A DNA stretch of 64,000 bases from contig JBBSTR010000003.1 of NCBI GenBank assembly GCA_038235705.1, positions 1-64,000 of the forward strand. Direction: 5' to 3'. Each line of letters begins with the position of its first letter. Positions within the stretch are counted from its first letter, which is position 1. The position numbers and the translations under genes were made by a program. Source of the DNA: CANKBT01 sp038235705. GTDB lineage: Bacteria > Actinomycetota > Actinomycetes > Mycobacteriales > SCTD01. Below are positions 60,524 through 64,000 of this stretch, one piece after another. A model generated the notes under the pieces. The model made no database searches. It was not told where the DNA came from and saw nothing but the letters and a program-made list of their open reading frames with translations.

Positions 60524-61324
60524 TCAGAAGAGCACGACCAGCGCCGAGCCGTCGTCGGCGGTGAGGGCAGCGATCAACGTCACGAGCAGGCCGTACGCCG
60601 TGACGAAGACCGCCCCGCCGGCGACGAGCGCGAGCATCTGCGGGGCAGGTTCCCCGGCCCGGCGCAGCTCGATCAGCCGGACCGCGGCGACCGCGGCGAG
60701 CCCGGCGACGGCCAGCACCGTCAGCAGCAGCAGGACCACCACAGCGCTCCGTGGATAGCTGCCGTTCTCGGTGAGCGACACCCCGAGGGCCGGCAGCGTC
60801 TTGACCAGGGCGAGCCCGGTGACCACGCCGGCGCCGACCAGCTCGACCGGCCAGGAGCGGGTCACGTCGGCGAAGGACCGGCCGGCGGGCTTGCCGGGGC
60901 GCGGCCGGGCGGCGTCGAGCCGGGTCGTCCGTTGCTCAGCTGGGGTTGGTATCGGCGTCGGCGCTGCGGGTGGCCCCGGCGGCGTCCTGGCCGTCGTCGG
61001 CGATCCCGGCGGTGTGCTTGTCGGCGGTGTCTCGGCCGCGCTCCAGTGCTGGTGCGGACGGCTCGGGCGGGGCTCGTCCTCGGCTGTCGGTGCGAGCTGG
61101 CGAGCGAACGGTGATGTCACCGGTCTGGGCGTCGCCCCCCGAGCAGCACGGGGGCGCGACAGCACCTCGGTGTGGGCCGCCGCACCGTCGTCGTCCTTGA
61201 GGGCAAGCCCCGGCTCTCCGCGCAGAGAGTCCTCACGCACGGCCGCCGCGCGCGCGGGCTCACCGCAGAACGGGCAGAAACTGCTGCCCGCGCGGACGTC
61301 CTGCCCGCACCTCGTGCACTGCAC
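60524..61324 (-). CDS. Zinc-ribbon membrane protein with proline-rich linker
   Basis: The protein has 266 residues from GTG 61324, preceded by GGGAGG seven nt upstream. The N-terminus VQCTRCGQDVRAGSSFCPFCGEPAR is a double-CxxC zinc ribbon. A disordered Pro/Thr/Arg-rich stretch (about 40-150) follows, then three probable membrane helices: VELVGAGVVTGLALVK, SAVVVLLLLTVLAVAGLAAVAAV and MLALVAGGAVFVTAYGLLVTLIAAL. Such ribbon-linker-membrane proteins are common in actinobacteria without known function. It converges on the small gene downstream of whiB7, with one base between the stops. Confidence 0.75.
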   Translation of the reverse strand: MQCTRCGQDVRAGSSFCPFCGEPARAAAVREDSLRGEPGLALKDDDGAAAHTEVLSRPRAARGATPRPVTSPFARQLAPTAEDEPRPSRPHQHWSAAETPPTSTPPGSPTTARTPPGPPAAPTPIPTPAEQRTTRLDAARPRPGKPAGRSFADVTRSWPVELVGAGVVTGLALVKTLPALGVSLTENGSYPRSAVVVLLLLTVLAVAGLAAVAAVRLIELRRAGEPAPQMLALVAGGAVFVTAYGLLVTLIAALTADDGSALVVLF

Positions 61325-61425
61325 GTCGCACCCTCCCGTCGCTCCGGCCTCGTCCTCCGGTCGCACCTTAGCCAGCGGGACCTCTGGCCCGGGCTCTGTC
61401 GGTACCAGGCAGCAGACTGCCAGGC

Positions 61426-62226
61426 ATGGGTCCACGTCGGTCGTCGTCCAGGACGGCGTGGGGGGCTCCCCGGCAAGGTGAGCGTTACGCGGGGCTGTTG
61501 CTCGCCCTGATCGGCGTCGGGCTGCTGGTGCTTCTCGCCCGCACGGGCGCGGACCCAGATGTCTCTTCCGTCGGCGCAGGGGCCCCGCACGCTGTCTCGG
61601 TCACGCCCCCCGACCTGGTGCCGCCGAGCCTGCCGTCAGGTGGTCCGGCGCTGGTCGCGTTGGCCGGGCTCGGTGTCCACGGACGCGCGTCCGCCACCGG
61701 GTACGACCGGCAGATGTTCGGTCCGGCCTGGGCTGACGTTGATCGGAACGGCTGCGACACGCGCAACGACGTGCTCGCCCGAGACCTCAGCGACCGTGAG
61801 GTGCGCCCTGGCACACGTGGATGCGTGGTCATCGCAGGGACGCTCGCCGACCCGTACGGCGGAGTGGTCGTCCCGTTCCTCAAGAAGGACGCCGTGCAGG
61901 TGCAGATCGACCACGTCGTCGCCCTCGCGAACGCGTGGGTGACCGGTGCGCAGACGTGGGACGCCGAGCGGTTGCGGGAGTTCGCGAACGACCCGGGCAA
62001 CCTGCTTGCGACCCAGGGTCGGTTGAACCAGCAGAAGCGCGCGGGGGACGCAGCCACGTGGCTGCCGCCGGCCAAGGGGTTCCGGTGCGCCTACGTCGCA
62101 CGACAGGTGGCGGTCAAGGCGGCGTACGGGCTGTGGGTGACCCCGCCCGAGCGTGACGCCGTGGCGCGCGTGCTCGGCGGATGCCCGAACGAGCCGCTGC
62201 CCCCGGTGACTGGTCCCGCCGACTAG
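61426..62226 (+). CDS. Secreted HNH endonuclease-family protein (GmrSD/DUF1524-like)
   Basis: The protein has 266 residues. An N-terminal basic segment and one hydrophobic helix (YAGLLLALIGVGLLVLLA, about 21-38) act as a signal anchor. The external domain (about 85-260) has GYDRQMFGPAWADVDRNGCDTRNDVLARDL and the HNH-like active site QIDHVVALANAW, then RLREFANDPGNLL and NQQKRAGDAATWLPP, as in DUF1524/GmrSD C-terminal nucleases. A pair of cysteines in RNGCDTRN and TRGCVVI suggests a disulfide. These proteins are predicted extracellular DNases. ATG 61426 has no Shine-Dalgarno and may be leaderless. Confidence 0.85.
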   Translation: MGPRRSSSRTAWGAPRQGERYAGLLLALIGVGLLVLLARTGADPDVSSVGAGAPHAVSVTPPDLVPPSLPSGGPALVALAGLGVHGRASATGYDRQMFGPAWADVDRNGCDTRNDVLARDLSDREVRPGTRGCVVIAGTLADPYGGVVVPFLKKDAVQVQIDHVVALANAWVTGAQTWDAERLREFANDPGNLLATQGRLNQQKRAGDAATWLPPAKGFRCAYVARQVAVKAAYGLWVTPPERDAVARVLGGCPNEPLPPVTGPAD

Positions 62227-62229
62227 CGT
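62224..62229 (+). promoter_or_regulatory. TAGCGT -10 element, probable leaderless start
   Basis: TAGCGT overlaps the HNH gene stop (TAG) and lies 6 nt before ATG 62236. Confidence 0.5.
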
Positions 62230-62235
62230 GCCCCC

Positions 62236-63273
62236 ATGACCATGATGCCTTCCGGGACCCCGGGCAACCCGATGCAGTGCGCCCCGTGCACCTCCGACCT
62301 CGCTCTGGTGCGCCAGGCCGTCACCCAGGTGAACGGCACGCTGACCTGCGCCGCGCACGCTGTCCTGCTCACCCACCCGCACGACAACCCCGGACGTCGT
62401 CGCGCCCGGCTCGCACAGCTGCGCCAGCTTGCCGAGAGCAAGACCGAGACCGCGTCGCCCGAGGAGCAGCCGGGCCTCGAGCTGCTGATCCACGAATACA
62501 CCCTGGCCGGTGCCATGGACATGAGCGGCCAGCCGCGTCCGGACGGCTCCCGCCCCGAGGGTCGTCGGCGCGACGGTCGTGACGGTCGGCCGCAGGGCCA
62601 GGGCCAGGGCCAGGGCCAGGGCCAGCCGAACCAGGGACAGGCGAACCAGGGACAGCCGGGCGAGGGCGACGAAGGCCGTACGGGCAAGCGCCGCGGTGGC
62701 CGCGGTCGTGGTCGTGCCCCGGGCGAGCTGCCGGTGCAATCCTCCGGCGGTCCGGCTGACGCGGCTCCGGCACCCCGTGCGGACGTGGCGCCCGCCGCCT
62801 ATGCCGCGGGTGAGGGTGGCGCCGTGCGCATCGACCAAGACGTGATCGGAGGGGCCACCGCCGCGGGCGCACCGCAGTCTGACACCCCGAGCCCGGCTCC
62901 CACCACCACGGTCCCAGGTGCCACGAGCGGCTCCGACGCCGCGTCCTCGCCGTCTGCGTCGGGGGCCAGCACGCCCGCACCCAGTGCGCCTGCCGCCGAC
63001 GCCGGGACCCCGCCTCCGGCCACCCCAAGCCCGGAGGCGACGCCTGCTACGGCTACCCCGACCTCGGCTCCGGTTGCCCCGAGCTCGGAGGCGACTCCGG
63101 CTCCGGCGACCCCGACCTCGGCTCCGGTTGCCCCGAGCTCGGAGGCGACTCCGGCTCCGGCCACTCCGACGCCGGCAGCGACTCCGGCTCCGGTCGCAGC
63201 GAGCCCCGAGAGCACGCCGACCCCGATCTCAGACGCGCCTGCGACATCGTCGGAGGCCACCCGCGAGGACTGA
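62236..63273 (+). CDS. Hypothetical protein with Ala/Pro/Ser/Thr low-complexity tail
   Basis: The protein has 345 residues. Residues 1-90 look ordered: CAPCTSDLALVRQAV and GTLTCAAHAVLLTHPHDNPGRRRARLAQLRQLAE, with CxxC and CAAH as possible zinc ligands. Then come a Gly-Gln repeat (GQGQGQGQGQ), a basic RGG-like patch (GKRRGGRGRGRAPG) and about 180 residues of APSSEATPAPATPTS-type repeats. No membrane segment is visible. RGG plus GQ repeats are typical of RNA-binding or phase-separating tails, which is only a suggestion. Confidence 0.65.
   Translation: MTMMPSGTPGNPMQCAPCTSDLALVRQAVTQVNGTLTCAAHAVLLTHPHDNPGRRRARLAQLRQLAESKTETASPEEQPGLELLIHEYTLAGAMDMSGQPRPDGSRPEGRRRDGRDGRPQGQGQGQGQGQPNQGQANQGQPGEGDEGRTGKRRGGRGRGRAPGELPVQSSGGPADAAPAPRADVAPAAYAAGEGGAVRIDQDVIGGATAAGAPQSDTPSPAPTTTVPGATSGSDAASSPSASGASTPAPSAPAADAGTPPPATPSPEATPATATPTSAPVAPSSEATPAPATPTSAPVAPSSEATPAPATPTPAATPAPVAASPESTPTPISDAPATSSEATRED
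62593..62622. repeat. CAGGGC hexanucleotide repeat
   Basis: Five tandem copies of CAGGGC encode the GQ repeat of the low-complexity protein. Slippage would add or remove GQ units without a frameshift. Confidence 0.9.
63061..63168. repeat. 54-nt tandem duplication in low-complexity gene
   Basis: 63061-63114 and 63115-63168 differ at two positions over 54 nt and encode an 18-residue Pro/Ala/Ser/Thr unit twice. The unit length is a multiple of three. Confidence 0.85.
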
Positions 63274-63324
63274 TCGACCCCGACTGAGCCCCCGAACGGT
63301 GGAATGACCTACGCGGGGATGCGG

Positions 63325-63352
63325 TTGACTCAGGGTGCCGACCCGATACATG
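63325..63352 (+). promoter_or_regulatory. Strong SigA-type promoter
   Basis: TTGACT (63325-63330), 16 nt, TACATG (63347-63352). This is the best match to the housekeeping consensus that I noticed in the window. Transcription would start near 63359. Confidence 0.6.
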
Positions 63353-63358
63353 GCCCCC

Positions 63359-63455
63359 GGTCCCAAAAAAGTCGCTACGAGCGACACACCGCCGTGAGGC
63401 GACCTGACGGGAAGGCAACGAGAGCCGCTCCGGGAGACCGGGGCGGCTCTCGTCC
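63359..63455 (+). ncRNA. Possible short structured RNA or leader
   Basis: Downstream of the strong promoter, about 95 nt contain an AAAAAA tract, a small hairpin GTCGCT-ACG-AGCGAC (63371-63385) and the terminator-like stem at 63419-63452. No ribosome site or ORF fits. It could be an independent small RNA or the leader of the gene at 63546. I do not recognise a known RNA family. Confidence 0.35.
63419..63452. terminator. Terminator-like hairpin
   Basis: CGAGAGCCGC (63419-63428) and GCGGCTCTCG (63443-63452) form a perfect 10-bp stem with a 14-nt loop, followed by TCCGTCCG, so there is no clear U-tract. Confidence 0.6.
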
Positions 63456-63545
63456 GTCCGGCGCGTCCAGGACGCAGGCCAACCCTCGCGAGATCACGAC
63501 GCCGCAACACCGCACCGCCGACCAGGACTGGACCCGAGGAGGACC

Positions 63546-63833
63546 GTGCCCGACGCCCCGCGTCCTCGTCGACCGAACATCCTGCCGCCGCACGTCATGT
63601 CCGAGCTTCAGGACACGGCTCCGGAGCTCAGCGAGGCTGCCCTGATCGATCGCCTCGAACGTGCCCTGGCGGATCTCCCCGCGCTCGAACGGGCCGCCGT
63701 CGTCGCGTCGGTCGGTTACGCAGAGGGCCCGGTCGGGGCCGCGATGGAGGTAGAGCTGGATCCCGAGCAGGCCGAGGCGCTGACCCGGAACGCGCTCCAG
63801 CTGCTCCGCGCCGCGCTGACGTCCGAGACCTGA
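63546..63833 (+). CDS. Small protein, possibly sigma-70 region 4-like
   Basis: The protein has 95 residues from GTG 63546, with GAGGAGG upstream. The segment LIDRLERALADLPALERAAVVASVGYAEGPVGAAM loosely resembles the first helices of sigma-70 region 4 (normally ALADLPPRERAVVVL...YAEG), but the recognition helix is replaced by an acidic VELDPEQAEALTRNALQLL. It may be a remote regulator or an unrelated helical protein. The gene is about 90 nt downstream of the hairpin at 63419-63452 and may be transcribed from the promoter at 63325. Confidence 0.6.
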   Translation: MPDAPRPRRPNILPPHVMSELQDTAPELSEAALIDRLERALADLPALERAAVVASVGYAEGPVGAAMEVELDPEQAEALTRNALQLLRAALTSET

Positions 63834-64000
63834 CTGTCCCGGCGGCACCCCGGTCGTGCGAGACCTGCTTCACGGCGGCACCTCGGCGGTCCGAGACCTG
63901 ATCGTTGCTGCGGCGGCGGAGCCGGGGGACGGGCGGTGCACGGGTTCACGGAGCGCTCGCTGCGGGTGGTTCTGCGTCCGCCTCGTCCGGCGCGGAGGCC
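63834..64000. other. Intergenic end of window with short direct repeats
   Basis: Phrases of the form (T/C)CGAGACCTG and CGGCGGCAC recur at intervals of about 35-45 nt (near 63824, 63858 and 63889). A GTG at 63936 opens a frame to the window end, but 21 codons are too few to call. Confidence 0.4.

Noticed and set aside
63350..63397. 15-codon ORF starting at ATG 63350
   Set aside because: The ATG lies within the -10 hexamer of a good promoter and has no Shine-Dalgarno, so it is unlikely to be on the transcript.
63936..64000. Possible gene start at the right edge
   Set aside because: Only 21 codons are available. The GTG and weak upstream purines are not enough to call a gene.

Overview
The window reads as a stretch of chromosome from a high-GC actinobacterium (Actinomycetota). 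The evidence is GC-rich coding DNA throughout, frequent GTG and TTG starts, 4-nt GTGA/ATGA stop-start overlaps, and lineage-specific genes: whiB7, mycoredoxin, AdnAB, DUF3107, UvrD2 with an HRDC domain, a GAF-ANTAR protein, BTAD-type regulators and Ku/LigD. Gene content from about 24 to 60 kb resembles the Mycobacterium tuberculosis Rv3198-Rv3211 neighbourhood and the Streptomyces wblC neighbourhood. I cannot name the genus. I see no rRNA, tRNA, prophage, classical insertion sequence or CRISPR array, and no gene-free stretch longer than about 300 nt.

Layout. 0-1.2 kb: a DUF559/AbiEi-like nuclease gene flanked by inverted palindromic repeats. 1.2-7.3 kb (minus): TldD-TldE protease pair followed by a TelA/TerD tellurite-type stress cluster. 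7.4-10.4 kb (plus): SUFU-domain, DUF2332, MaoC and DUF6758 genes. 10.4-24.4 kb: a two-domain fatty-acyl-reductase-like SDR, a saccharopine-dehydrogenase-like enoyl reductase, a probable pseudokinase, a PHP esterase, a PNPOx protein, a GH15-glucose dehydrogenase pair, an MpaB-type oxygenase, a MhuD-like monooxygenase, a hydrolase-phosphoesterase operon and a DEAD-box helicase. 24.6-26.7 kb: MiaE-like ferritin, GlsB, DUF3107, TetR. 26.8-29.6 kb: bacterial NHEJ as separate LigD polymerase and ligase genes divergent from Ku. 29.7-35.4 kb: an RsbU-type phosphatase, CsbD, MoeZ and an anti-sigma-like HATPase. 35.6-42.1 kb: adnA-adnB. 42.2-46.6 kb: a tightly coupled four-gene minus operon including a GNAT-S4 fusion, then AidB-like acyl-CoA dehydrogenase and a 13-codon mini-ORF. 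46.7-50.2 kb: an active/inactive M16 peptidase pair and NudC. 50.3-54.9 kb: a frameshifted BTAD-ATPase regulator and a berberine-bridge oxidase with SARP-like repeats. 55-64 kb: hydrolase, kinase-like protein, GAF-ANTAR, mycoredoxin, uvrD2, whiB7 with its leader, a secreted HNH nuclease and low-complexity proteins.

How the genes fit together. Double-strand-break repair genes are concentrated here (Ku, LigD parts, AdnAB, UvrD2, AidB-like). Stress control is a second theme. Candidate SigB/SigF-type promoters precede glsB, csbD and the HATPase gene, candidate SigH/SigR-type promoters precede mycoredoxin and moeZ, and an RsbU-like phosphatase could feed a partner-switching circuit. whiB7 has the expected architecture: AT-rich activator box next to the -35, a 35-codon leader ORF with a strong Shine-Dalgarno sequence, and a perfect 10-bp terminator stem before the gene. 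Several genes appear leaderless, with TAGCGT 6-8 nt before the start codon.

The items I consider most worth following up are the repeat-flanked DUF559 gene, the whiB7 leader and the unknown 56-codon gene behind whiB7, the 13-codon mini-ORF before the M16 pair, the GNAT-S4 fusion, the SARP-like operator beside a frameshifted regulator, and a possible short RNA near 63.4 kb.
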